From the NCBI GenBank assembly GCA_963576735.1, contig OY755179.1:7241255-7305254 (forward strand): a stretch of DNA of 64,000 nucleotides, read 5' to 3'. This DNA is from Bedellia somnulentella (lineage: Eukaryota; Arthropoda; Insecta; Lepidoptera; Bedelliidae). Under the pieces are notes generated by a model that was not told where the DNA came from, did not search any database, and worked only from the letters and a program-made list of their open reading frames with translations. Both the position numbers and the translations under genes were made by a program. Of this stretch, positions 47,518-58,419 are shown in pieces. The first letter of the stretch is position 1, and each line of letters opens with the position of its first letter.

Positions 47518-49225
47518 ACAAGACACATCGAGTGGAAATATGAACGAATGATCCGCCATTTTTTGTCCAAGGTAGCCACCCGCTTGCCAACTGAAGGAGT
47601 CGCGTATACCATTTCATTCATTCGTGAATGATAGATTCGCGTACTTGGACTAAGTTTTAGATTTAACCGATAATAATGTTAGAATTTTATTGTGTGTACG
47701 GATATACCTATGGCTTGGCGTCGTTATAGTAACCAGTTTTTTATTGAATGAGTATTAAGAGGATTTGAGAAGGATTTAGTAGGTTAAAAGCTCGCTTTAA
47801 ATTTTTATAGGATTGCCTATTTGTAATGACGGCACGCCTAACGTATTGACAGTGTCGTTTGTGATAATAATAAGCCTAAATCAGGTACCGCGTTTGATAA
47901 CAGTGGAAATTTGTAGCGTATCTAGTGTACTTTCAAAACATTTTAAAATACATCTTTTGTAAGAACAGTTTTATCAACAGCGACCGACTTTTACAAAGAT
48001 ATTTTATCTTAGCATAAAGATAAAACAAAAATTTAGAGTGCTTTTTTAGAACAGGCAGAGGAATGTTTTTAGACTTAAATAACTAACACTAATTACCATA
48101 CTTCACAATAAGTAATATATTATTCTTCTGACTCTGAATTTACCATGGGATTGAGTCTGTAAATAATTAGACTACCCATTTGTTCTTATATAATTTCTGA
48201 TATTCAAATCGCTAAAAATAATCATAAACGATACTTAATTTAACCAGTAGTTTAATATTATTTCGATGTTTTATATTATCTTACAACATATAATAAAATC
48301 TTATTATATTACATTGATCAGTCGAATAATAAGTAAAGGTATATAATTGTGAATGTATGGTAAACATTTTGTATCAATAAGTAATTAACTTACCCGACGG
48401 ACATTTAGGGGCCGTGTGTTAGAAATTCAAGTTCAATTAGTTATAAGAACCATCCCATGTAATTGTTTTGTCAAACAAATGATAATTCAGTTATTTCCAG
48501 TCAACTGGAAACTTCTATAACATATCATGGATGAATTGTTTTTCATAATTTTATACAGAAATTAAAAGTGTTTCGTTTGTGATTTGAAATTTAAATCAAG
48601 ACTTACTTACGCGAAAACAAATGCATCCAAATATCATTAATATCGATTCAAGGATTAAATGTTTATTACTTCTTAATAATTTAATTATAGCTTACAAACT
48701 AAATACAATAGCCGGGAAGTGCAAAGATACAGAAACCTAACAATCATACTAGAAAACATTGTATGGTGTAGTGTTTTACGCCAGTTGTACGCACAGTACT
48801 ATATTTAGTAAATTAACATATGAAAACATAAATTGCTCATTGAAATGTTTATCTTTAGTTTTTACAATTAATTATTAGTCATCCCAGTTAGTTGATAGTA
48901 AGTTTTTGTCTTTGTAGAAACTCTGCTTGATACGATTAGAAGCTTGCGGTGCTATTTCATCATTTCAATGAATCGGCAACATATTATGATTGTGTAAAAA
49001 AAACTGTGAATTGAAAAGTGAATTGTTTGATAATTTGATAAAGTTTGGTAATTGAAAGGAATTGAATGTAATTCTGTCCAAATATGTTTAGCAAGATTTT
49101 AATCGCATCTGGTGTGTAAACCAAATACAAAGTGTACGGCCACGCGGCGAAGTATGAGTAGTTGATGAATCTCCCTCAGTCGCTGACCCAACTTTGATAA
49201 TAAACAATTTTATTAGAAAACTTCT
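47518..49225 (+). other. Probable 3' UTR of PPP1R14
   Basis: AT-rich DNA after the stop codon with no recognised repeats. Possible poly(A) signals AATAAA occur at 48292 and at 49199; the second is just before the first downstream transposon (49255). Which is used cannot be told from the sequence. I see no gene or repeat inside this stretch. Confidence 0.45.
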
Positions 49226-49254
49226 TTTTTTAATTACCTACTCCCTTAGGCTAA

Positions 49255-49620
49255 CTCAAACCGTCAAGCCGTGTTTTCCCCAAAGGGGTGGTTTAGAGGT
49301 GCTAACCTTTCTGAACATCACGTGACATTATTGTCATCAGGTGTTCTGGGTACCCACGTTTTGCTTGGATAGGGTACTTACGAGGGGACAGGCTGATCGC
49401 CTTTTGTACGAATACACTGTCATATTACTAAGTACAATTGAGGCTGTGGGTTCCCTCATGATGCTTTTCCTCAGCGTAAGCAACCATGATAAATTAACCA
49501 AAAATATGTCTTAAGAAAAGACAAATTAGTGTAGCTCCGACCTGGGATTTGGACCCACGCCTGTTTGCATGATAGATAGATGCCCTTGCCACTGAGCAAT
49601 CGAGGTCTTGGACCAAGTTA
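49255..49620 (-). repeat. Family A SINE, near complete
   Basis: Minus sense: 3' end CCCCAAAGGGGTGGTTTAGA at the left, tRNA-like head at the right (TTGCTCAGTGGCAAGGGCAT on the reverse strand, B box TGGGTCCAAATCCCAGG). Confidence 0.8.
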
Positions 49621-49624
49621 CTTT

Positions 49625-50670
49625 TACTGAGGGTAGGTAAACCTCAGTCGTCTTACTATCTGTGCAGTCAGTCTTGAGCTTTACGCCGCGCTCTAAATAA
49701 CCACTAACTTTTTTCTATTGACTTCAATGGGACAATAGTTTTTCGGTGATTATTCTTCAATGGTAGGTTCGATCACAACATGCAACCCCTTACAACACTA
49801 AGCAATGTCAACTTGATCACTGTGCCAAACTTGGTTGAAATCGTAGAGCCGTTCCAGTAAAGTTCGATCACAAAGAAGTGGCCTACCCGCGTATAAGAGG
49901 ATGAGCAGCGAGACGAGCAACATGCACCCTGAAACTTGTGGGTTTATTTCACTATTAAACATCCTAGGTAGACAGGAGAAGCAAGGAAGGAAGGAGGAAG
50001 TTATAGAAGTCATATAGTCAAGCGAAGCTCGTAGTAAACGTTTGGGTGATCAGTGATCCTATCAAAGTATCTGTGAGAGAGTTCTTTGAAGGAATTCTGG
50101 ATTGTCGTTAGGCAATTAAGCAAGTTATTAAGGCCCGTATGGTTTAATTTGGTTTGAATACGCCTATTTCCATTTTCATAATAGTGTTAGCTTACGCAAT
50201 GATTTATGTGTTAAAAAAGATATCAGCCAAATATTCTTGTTCAACAATCGACACAAGGGTTTTTTTTTATAAGAACAACTGAGGCAAAATAACATAATTT
50301 CATGAGCTTGCTAACGTAATCTTTTCTCTGCTCAAAGTGTTTCTTCCTTATGTTTCTTGCTCTTCTTCTGCCACAAACAATTGCAATACGTCAAAATTGT
50401 GGAGTACTAATATTAGGAGTCTCCTCAGCAAACAAAGATAAATTTTCATTGGCTGGTAAAGTATCACTTGCATTTATCTGCATCCGAGCTTGATTTCTTC
50501 CGAAAATGTTTTTGCTGTGTCAATGCTTTGCCATTAAATTTACAGAACCATTGGACAATATTTTGATCCCGAAGCGTTACAACGAATATCAAAATTGAGA
50601 ACTGGTGTCATCGTGTGATGACATTAAACGTTGTAGAACAGAACGGGTGAACTCGGATGATGATGATGCT
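49625..50670. other. Intergenic stretch, nothing firmly recognised
   Basis: Contains a 71-codon minus-strand frame (49798-50013) with a hydrophobic stretch but no family match known to me; probably chance. Confidence 0.45.
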
Positions 50671-50674
50671 CATC

Positions 50675-50970
50675 AAGGGATTCGCATCGCCAAAACGGCA
50701 ATAGAGAGGGCTATGTTAGAAGTTTAACTATGCAATCGAATACGCAACGAGGAGATACTTAGAAAGACCGGGGCAGGGCACATTGCACGCAGAAACAACG
50801 GCCGTTGTGGCTCGAAGATTCTGGAGTGGCGGCAACGTACCGGACGATGCAGTGTGCGTAGGCCTCCCACAACGTGAAGCGATGACTTGTAGTCTTGAGT
50901 ACAGCACAGGTCATTGTGGAGATCTTTGGGGAGGCTTAAGTCCGGCATTGGACGTTTGGCTGATGATATA
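50675..50970 (+). pseudogene. Decayed LINE reverse transcriptase C-terminus (different family)
   Basis: Broken plus-strand frames read IAKTAIERAMLEV, NRIRNEEILRKTG, AGHIARRNNGRCGSKILEWR and QRTGRCSV. This is the 'ARLKWQWAGHIARR...WRPRTGRRSVGRPPTRW' C-terminal segment of another insect RTE-like endonuclease/RT protein, full of stops and shifts. It is not the same family as the 9.9-kb LINE. Confidence 0.72.
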
Positions 50971-51699
50971 TTAAAACTATTTTTTGTTGTGGAAACTCCA
51001 ACAGATATTTTTGTATAAAACCTGTAAACCTACCACGAGTGCTATTTTTTCGGCACGATATCGGTGAGATGACAGTATACGATACTAACTAAGTACGTAT
51101 GAGATGGCTGCTTTATGCCTCGCAATAACTAGTTAAAAGGTCGCTCGTACTAGCTATGCAGTTGAGCTAGGTTATCTAATTATATTATCTACGCTATCCT
51201 ACGGCAAGTACAAATAAAACAGCAAGTAATAAAATAACTTTTGGTTAGGTTAGATACATGGGCAACGGCCGGCCCGCGGGCCAGATCCGGCCCGCTTTGG
51301 CTTTTGACCCGGCCCGCGACACATTTTAAAATTTCATACCGGAACTGTGTATGTGTGCTGTATAAAATAGAAAAATAATCTGAAAACTGAAATTAACGAC
51401 TACTTGTAATATAAATGACAACCATTGCTTGTTATGGCTACCTTTAGTATATAAACTTCCAGCGGGCGTACGCAATGTATGGGTAACTTATCGAAAAACG
51501 CATAATCGTGGTGCGGTCACTAAAAGGTTCAAAGTGTTCGCGAATGGGCTTCATTGGAAATTCGGATGAAAAAGCAACTGAATTGAACATTCAGAAAAAT
51601 GATTTGATACTTTGCATTGCATTAACCACCAACAAAACACCAATGAGTCTTGTAGTAAAGACTCAATTTTATTCGATCTCGCGCGCTTAATCATTGCCA

Positions 51700-52531
51700 G
51701 TTCAAAGCATTTTTAGAGGATCACATCTGAATTCGATGATGTGCTTTTGCAAAAGTAAGGTGATTAAGCAAAGGAAAAAATGATAAACAGATTTTATGCC
51801 CTTAAAAAAGAAATTTCCGCTTTTATGGGAATCAAGGAAAATCCCATTGTAGAACTTAGTGACCCAAAATGGTTAAGCGATTTAGCATTTCTCGTCGATA
51901 TCACAAGTCACTTAAACGACCTCACTTAAAATTACAAAAACAGGGTCACCTGGTAAATGAAATATACAGCCACCTAAATGCATTTAAAACCAAAATTTGC
52001 TTATGGTAAACCCAAATGAGGTCTAGAAGCTACTATCATGTTCCGACACTAAGTAGCCATGAAAATGTAGCTTACGATCAGTACGCTGACATTACTATCG
52101 GAGCAATTTGATAGCAGGTTTACAAATTTTAAGAAGATGGAAAGAAACTTCAACTTTTTCGCTACTCCGACCAAAAGTTAAGTAAATGATGCTCCATTGC
52201 AGCTGCAAATGGTAATGATCGAGCTTGCTTGGAAATGGAAAGACACTAAATTGAAGTCAAAATTTGATGACGTGTACTTATACGAGTTTGTCAAGACATA
52301 TGTCGATAAAGAGAAATACAAACAGCTGAGAGCGATCGCAAGAAGAATTGTTTCCGTTTAATTCCGTTGTTTCCGCGAACAATTCTTCTCGATTATGAAG
52401 ACTAACAAATCGAAACACCAAAAGAGACTCACAGACCAAAATCTCGAAAACTCTTTACACCGCTGTATAAGTGGAATTTGCCCAGACATTAAAAAACTTG
52501 ATGCAGAAGTTCAAGCACAAATTGCTCATTG
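51700..52531 (+). pseudogene. hAT transposase remnant (GTF2IRD2/ZBED-like)
   Basis: Broken plus-strand frames keep FYALKKEISAFMGIKENPIV, DPKWLSDLAFLVDITSHLND, LQLQMVMIELAWKWKDTKLK, EQFFSIMKTNKSKHQKRLTD and ENSLHRCISGICPDIKKLDA-EVQAQIAH, in the order found in hAT transposases related to GTF2IRD2 and ZBED proteins. The EQ-FSxMK-NKS-HR--LTD block is the dimerisation region. The N-terminal zinc finger and first catalytic part are missing, and stops and frameshifts are frequent. Confidence 0.82.
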
Positions 52532-52546
52532 ATTGTAACAATACAT

Positions 52547-52651
52547 TGTGGTGTAGTGTGAGTGCATCTTGTCCCCCTCTTGCTATTATATATTGTATGT
52601 TAGTCATAAGTATTTAGTCAGTAATAAACCTATATTCAACAAGCAAACACG
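52547..52651 (+). repeat. 5' LTR (3' end missing)
   Basis: Contains a TATA-like TATTATATATTG and AATAAAC. Identical to the right copy over 105 bp and then diverges, with no clear primer-binding site, suggesting a deletion across the LTR/PBS border or a template-switched origin. Confidence 0.75.
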
Positions 52652-54644
52652 AGTACATACAATATGTGTTAAATAAAGTGCAAAGTTATTAGTGAAAATA
52701 TGTGCAAAGCGGGAACATGGATTTATAATTTTAAAATTCATAATACAGTGCACAGTAGTGAAACACAAGTGTGTATGTACAAACACAGGAATACAATTTT
52801 ACAAGATTGACACCAGAATAATTGAAACTGGATTATTTAAATTTGAAGAATGTTACATATAGCCAAGCCTGAAGGACCAATACTTTAACCTAAATGGACA
52901 CACCCAGGACCGAAAAATGGGACCAACTTGCTTTCCATTGAGTGACGTGGTTATCACCTTGAAAATGTTATGTTGTGTGCGAATATTTTATAATGTTGAG
53001 TGACTGGAAATGACAATCAGTGGTACGGTGCGTAATTAGTAATTATAACAAGATTTATGTATTTAAAAATGATTAGCTAGTTTTACATATAAGATAATTA
53101 AACGCTAAGTCTAGTACTCCTTATTTTTATGGTTTTAGGTTAATAATATCTTTTAGTAAAGATATTTAAATATATATTAACGTAGAGAGATACCGATTTA
53201 ATTAAAATTTAAGTCAACATTTAATTAGTATACTTATGATTTAGCGCTAATATTAGAAGGATTAATCATTCGTGAACTAATAGTTACTGAATAAATAAAC
53301 CAATAATGTCTCGTGTATTACATGAACGATTCTCTTTTAAAAAGATTTTCATTTAATATGTTATGAGATCGTCTTGGCTACGGCTTATCTATGAAAATAT
53401 AACATAAATATTTAAACATTAAGTTTATATAAAGCATAATGAGAACAAATTGATTTCAATATTATAATGTAATTAATAACGGAAATGTTATTTAAAAAAA
53501 TGATACTAGGTTTTCGGATGGTAAAAAAAATGAAAAGAAATATGAAAGTAAAGACGAATGAATTTAATAGTTTATAAATGAATTTAAGCAAAAGGTTCAT
53601 AGGATAACGAAAATAAGAGTATTGAGTTGAAATGATGTTTGTTGCTAGGCTGATATTTGCGTATGTTTTGGTACGGGGCGATGGAAGTGATAGCGTTGCA
53701 TACATATATGGCGTGAAGAATTCTATGAAGTGATCGCTGTGTGTGGTATGATTGAGATGGTAACGTGATGTGATTGTAATGATTTAAAAAGGTAATGGAA
53801 TGTAGTCAAAGTTAGTATGATGGATTTGAAAGTTTATGAAATGTAGTTTGTAGTATGGTAGTTTCAATTGCTAAGTTTTTGATGTTCATTTGACTTGATC
53901 ACTCAAATGTTATTTCGATTATTTACCAATTGATAACTAAATATGGAATGTAAGAATAACAGAAGGTTTTTGAATGCAGTGTAAAAAGTCATACAAGGTA
54001 CACCAAGGTACAAAGCAGATCTCTGAATCCTTTTTATCTGATCATGACGCGGTTGAATACCCTTCGTGAAGAAAATTGGACACCAAAAGAGTGCTAAAAG
54101 AGAGAGACTGTAGTATAGTATAAGTATATAAATACGCATGTAATGTAATAAAAAAATATTTGTACCTTGAGATGAAGTAAAATAAGTGAATAATAAATGT
54201 GTAAAAGGGCGGCCGACCCAATAATTATATTAGTGTACCTTGATAAGAGATGAAGAATAAATAAATATATGACTTGAGATGGAAGCATGGTTGTCCACAG
54301 CTATTTTAAATATACGATAAAAATGTGAGAGAGGATACTATAAAAAATGAACGAAATATAATAAAGTTAATGACTATTGTGAAGGAGAAATGTATAAAAA
54401 AACTATATGTGGTTAAAGTACTATGAAATGTCTCTAAAACAATACTTGATTGTGATTACGCGGCAAATTGTTTGGCCTACGATTTGTTCGACTTATCCCG
54501 GATTTTACTAATACATTTAATTAAGTATAATAGTTAAGTTTCATTACATAGACAAATTTTTATTCGATATAAAATTCATTAATAATAATTTGTTTAAAAA
54601 AATATGTTAAGTATAAATATTTTTTTGTTTGCAAAGGGGGAAGG

Positions 54645-54770
54645 TGTGGTGTAGTGTGAGTGCATCTTGTCCCCCTCTTGCTATTATATATTGTATGTTA
54701 GTCATAAGTATTTAGTCAGTAATAAACCTATATTCAACAAGCAAACACGCCTCTTTATTACTTCATTGCA
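54645..54770 (+). repeat. 3' LTR
   Basis: Begins TG directly after the polypurine tract and ends CA before the ACAT duplication; 126 bp. Confidence 0.75.
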
Positions 54771-54933
54771 ACATTATCCATTAAAAATTATAGAACAAAT
54801 ATTACTATTATTTTATTCGTATTCTGTCTGGCCCGCGTCTGTATATTTATGATAAGTTTGGCACGCAACATGACAAAGGTTGCCCATACCTGGGTTAGAC
54901 TATATTGATGTATCGTTAAATAATAGCCATCCC

Positions 54934-55245
54934 AATTACGCACTCGGTCATATTCTCCGCTCTTTCAAAAATCATGGATTTTGTTTTATCCACATTCCCT
55001 TTCTTTAAAATGATGCACATGCAATATTCATCATCCCTAGCAGCTCTTCCGACGATGATGCAAGTAGCACTTGATCGTCAGTGTATAAGGGGCATATAAT
55101 GATGAATCCCCCCATTCTCAGTCTATAATCACTTTCACGCAACTCTGTTAAACATTCATTCATGAACAAATTGGAGCCACGGAGAAGTCCGTGTTTTCTC
55201 CGTTTGCTCTTACACATGCACTGGAATACTCATAAAGTGATACCA
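54934..55245 (-). mobile_element. RTE LINE fragment, left part of a split copy
   Basis: Homologous to about 10640-10990 of the better RTE copy: includes codons for MRMGGFI, LLYADDQVLLASS-like (here PLYTDDQVLLASS, so the YADD catalytic motif has become YTDD) and ELRESDYRLRMGG. Interrupted at 55245 by a DNA transposon; continues at 58268-58415. Confidence 0.8.
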
Positions 55246-56238
55246 GGGTCAAAATCACCAAGGTGGAGAATTTGCTATGGCAGCAAATAAATGACAGAAT
55301 TTGGTTTAGTTGAACCAATCTCTAGTGTAAATATTATTAACCCTGCTCATATTAACTGTACATCATATTTTATAATGCAAAAATAAAGCACATTCATTAT
55401 TATTTGATGAAACAACTACAAAATATCAATCCGGGAACGTGTCCTACAAACCAATCTTGAGATAACAAACTTCGAAAATATTCATAAAATAAAATAAAAT
55501 GAAACGTTTCTCTTACTTAAAGGCCTATAATTTTATCTAATGTCAATTGATTGGCATTATTTTTAAATAATAATAATAAATTAAAGCATATGAATGTAAA
55601 ATATTGTGTCCGGCAATATAAGTGTCATTTCAGTGAACGCAACATCGATTCTCGATAAAAAATCAGTTTTTGAACGCATCCTTTGGTTTTCTATGGTACA
55701 GTGATGTGAACTATGTAAACAAACCGAGTGTCGAGAAAGAATTCGCCAAGACAATTGAAAATAAGTGGTAAGAAACTTTCAATTCATTATTTATGTAGCG
55801 TACATCAATTCGTCATCATACCGGGAATGCGTTTTTCAACTTGGAATATAAAAAAAATACGTTTTGTAGTGTTTTGTAGCCAATACTAACCTCAAATATT
55901 TCACATTATCAGATCCAAACAGGATGTCAAAAGTGGCCGCCGTCTTGAAATCGCGCGTTAATTTGTCATTCCGAGAACGGTCATTTCGGGATCGTTCCCG
56001 GACTTGACAGAGCGTTCTCGGAATGATGATGGTGTTCCCGGAATGTCATTTTTAATTAAATTCACCCTGTTATTATAACTATTGATAATTTATTCTATGT
56101 TTGTTGGCCAAACGTATTTAATAATATTTTTTTAATATTTTCAGCAATATGGAGGCTTCTGTCGTTGAAAAAAATAAAAATAGTTCGAAAAAGTAAGTTA
56201 AAAAAAATAGTTTAGCTTACTTGCAACAACGAGAAAAA

Positions 56239-56711
56239 CGATGTTGGGTGTGGCAGAAGAAGCATGAAAGCAGAGTGAATGCAGTAGAAATGAGGTCCCT
56301 CGGAAAAAAATGTAATGTGAGGATATGTGATCGTGTGAGGAATGACGTGATTCGTGAAAGATGTGTAAAAGATGATATTGTAAGAAAGATAGAAAAAGGA
56401 ATGTTGAGATGGTTTGGGCATATAGAGAGGATGGATGACAGTAAAGTGGTAAAAGAGATCTATAGACCCAATGTGGAAGGTAATGTTAGTAGAGGACGAC
56501 TTCGGAGGACACATTTGGATCAAATAGAAAATGTACTCAAAAAGGCAGGTCAGGTGTCCGTAGTACGAAGAATAAAAGAGCATGTATGAAAAGATTGATG
56601 GATGTGAATGAAGCTAGAGAGGTTTTCCAGGATCCTACAAAGTGGCGATCGATAGTCTCTGCCTACCCCAATGGGAACTAACGGCGTGAGAATATGCATG
56701 TATGTATGTAT
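56239..56711 (+). mobile_element. RTE LINE 3' fragment inserted in the transposase gene
   Basis: Flanked by GAGAAAAA (56231-56238 and 56712-56719). It carries the RTE C-terminus (CWVWQKKHESRVNAVEMRSL ... LRWFGHIERMDDSKVVKEIY ... RTHLDQIENVLKKAG), one frameshift, and the complete 3' end CTCTGCCTACCCCAATGGGA, ACTAACGGCGTGAGAATATG and (TATG)n. Confidence 0.9.
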
Positions 56712-57237
56712 GAGAAAAAGCAAATGCGAGAAAAGGGAAATTGTTAGATAAGATGACGGAGAAAGACAGAGAAATTAAAAGAGCTAAGGATAGAGAGTAT
56801 TATCGGAAAAAAAAGCTGAAAAGAAAGTTAAAAGTGTTGGTGAAATGACCGAGAGAGAAAAGCGGAAGCAAAGAAAAATTTGGAAAGAAGCATAAAAAAA
56901 ATACAGAAAAAAGAAGAAGGCAATATCTTGTATAATAAATAATACTCCGCCCAATTCTGATAATGAATCAGCTGCAGCAAGGCATTCAGTAAGAAGAACA
57001 GTGGGAAAAAAAGTTGTTCGGAAGGATAGAGCCAAAGCATATCGTAAAATATAACAACAAGAGCAAATAATCGCTAACATAAAACGCAAATATGAAGCTT
57101 TAAAGAAAAGACTAAGAAGGAAAGAAAAGAGGGAACAGAAAAATGATCAGGAACATTACACACCTAACAGCAAAGTAGACGCATTGATTAAAGTATCGAC
57201 GTGCCTCGCGCAAGAATCTCTTATTTAACGAAGTTCT

Positions 57238-57389
57238 TACTTACTTATACTCACGCCCATTATTCCCATTGGGGTAGGCAGAGACTATCAATCGCCACTT
57301 AGTACGATCTTGACAAACATCTCTTGCTTCCCTTACATTTATTATTCTTCTCATACATGCTCTTTTATTCTTCTCACTTCGGACCCCCT
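57238..57389 (-). mobile_element. RTE LINE 3' fragment (152 bp), opposite orientation
   Basis: Flanked by the exact duplication GAAGTTCT (57230-57237 and 57390-57397). Minus sense, 3' end CCCATTGGGGTAGGCAGAGA at the left. Severely 5'-truncated. Confidence 0.9.
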
Positions 57390-58267
57390 GAAGTTCTGAC
57401 TGCACAATTAGAAGAAAAGGCCTGTACTTTAAGAAAAAAAATCCAAAGAAAGAGAAATCTTTCAAAAATGCGTTAGCGGTGACTTAGTAAGGAAATATAA
57501 ATTGCTTCATAAGACGAAGTCTTTTTTGCCAAAAGAGAAAATTGCATCGATTCTGAAGTCTGATACCAAAATTCGTGAGGTTGTTTTGACGAAAGAAGTT
57601 TGTGGAAAAGTAAAAAATTTTTTCGAAAGAGATGACGTCAGCAGGATGTGCCCGGGTAAGAGAGATTTTGTGAAGAGAAATGGTATTAAGAAGCAAAAAC
57701 GCCTTCTTCATCATTTCGAGAACACCTCATCATTTCCAGGAACATCACTAAAATCACAGATAAAACTTTTATTTGTTATTATTTTTTAAAAAGGATATAA
57801 TAATATTAAAATTAAACAAACTTCTAATACCCATAATATGTTTATTTATACGTAAGTCAGCGATATTTCTTATATTTGGATAATTTAGCCGTAAAAAAGT
57901 AATAATAGCTCCATTTACACTATGATTAGCTTTCAAACATCTTTATTGGCATTTTCCTTACATTTCTTTAATTTTTATGTATGAATAACATACACCCGCT
58001 ATTGAACAAGGTAAAAAATAAATACATAAGCAATATTGAAATATAATTATTAACCTCACAAAAACGTTCCCGGAATGATCTTTTTTAGCGATAGTTCACC
58101 TTGAAAATTAAATTACAGAAGTAGTTATCAGTTCTATGCTCTGCCAAGCTGAATATGATTAAAACATAAGTTTAGGGATCATTTAGGCTGGTCATCAAAG
58201 TAATAGCTGCTTGGTGAAATTCTCACAAAACCGAATTTGGAATTCGCCACCTTGGTGATTTTGACCC

Positions 58268-58415
58268 ACCAGTGCAAGTATAAGTTGACTCCATAAACCG
58301 AACTTGGACAACACCTCCCATAAATACTTTCTTACGACCCTATCATACGCCATCTCTAAATCTATGAAGGAGCATTACACAATTTGCTAAAAAGTTGTCG
58401 ATGATGCACCTTTTA
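58268..58415 (-). mobile_element. RTE LINE fragment, right part of the split copy
   Basis: ACCAGTGCAAGTATAAGTTG continues the RT sequence exactly where the left part stops, covering the FGLGSRLIRAL and LEKAYDRVV coding region in decayed form. Ends by about 58415. Confidence 0.8.
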
Positions 58416-58419
58416 ATAG

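Larger units (their letters stand above)
52547..54770 (+). mobile_element. Non-autonomous LTR retrotransposon inside the hAT element
   Basis: Two identical 105-bp direct repeats (52547-52651 and 54645-54749) start TGTGGTGTAGTG. A polypurine tract (AAAGGGGGAAGG, 54633-54644) abuts the right one, and ACAT flanks the whole (52543-52546, 54771-54774). The right repeat appears to run to 54770 (ends ...TTGCA); the left lacks those last 21 bp. The 2-kb interior is AT-rich and non-coding: no gag, protease or RT is seen. Confidence 0.78.
51256..54892 (+). mobile_element. hAT transposon, interrupted by an LTR element
   Basis: The left end ACATGGGCAACGG and right end GGTTGCCCATACCTG are inverted, flanked by GGTTAGAT (51248-51255) and GGTTAGAC (54893-54900), an 8-bp hAT-type duplication with one change. 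Left end bases are slightly decayed. Without the 2.2-kb LTR insertion the element is about 1.4 kb and carries a broken transposase. Confidence 0.82.
56149..57786 (+). pseudogene. Transposase-like gene of the ACCA-flanked transposon, broken
   Basis: Pieces in order: a start at 56149 after a TTTTCAG acceptor; a very basic, probably coiled-coil region around 56755-57180 (MTEKDREIKRAKDREYYRKK, MTEREKRKQRKIWKEA, RKDRAKAYRK); a helix LFNEVLTAQLEEKACTLRKK across the second insertion; and FLPKEKIASILKSDTKIREV ... FFERDDVSRMCPGKRDFVKR ... KKQKRLLHHFEN to 57730. The DDxSRMCPGK..QKR--L block resembles an uncharacterised protein family I recall from cnidarians, fish and insects. Two RTE insertions, stops and a frameshift inactivate it. 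Confidence 0.6.
55246..58267 (+). mobile_element. TIR DNA transposon with ACCA duplication and subterminal repeats
   Basis: Inverted ends GGGTCAAAATCACCAAGGTG (about 27 bp in all) are flanked by ACCA (55242-55245, 58268-58271); the intact RTE copy shows a single ACCA at that site. Near both ends occurs a motif CGTTCCCGGAATG or its variants: 55431, 55821, 55967, 55993, 56013, 56033 at the left and 58065 at the right. A broken gene lies between. The 4-bp duplication would fit Sola-like elements among others; the family is not established. Confidence 0.8.

Noticed and set aside
50724..50974. Two ~70-codon frames near 50.8 kb as host genes
   Set aside because: The region is a decayed LINE C-terminus; these frames are out of register with it.
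53412..53705. 97-codon minus-strand frame inside the LTR element
   Set aside because: Very AT-rich, antisense to the element, no gag/pol similarity.
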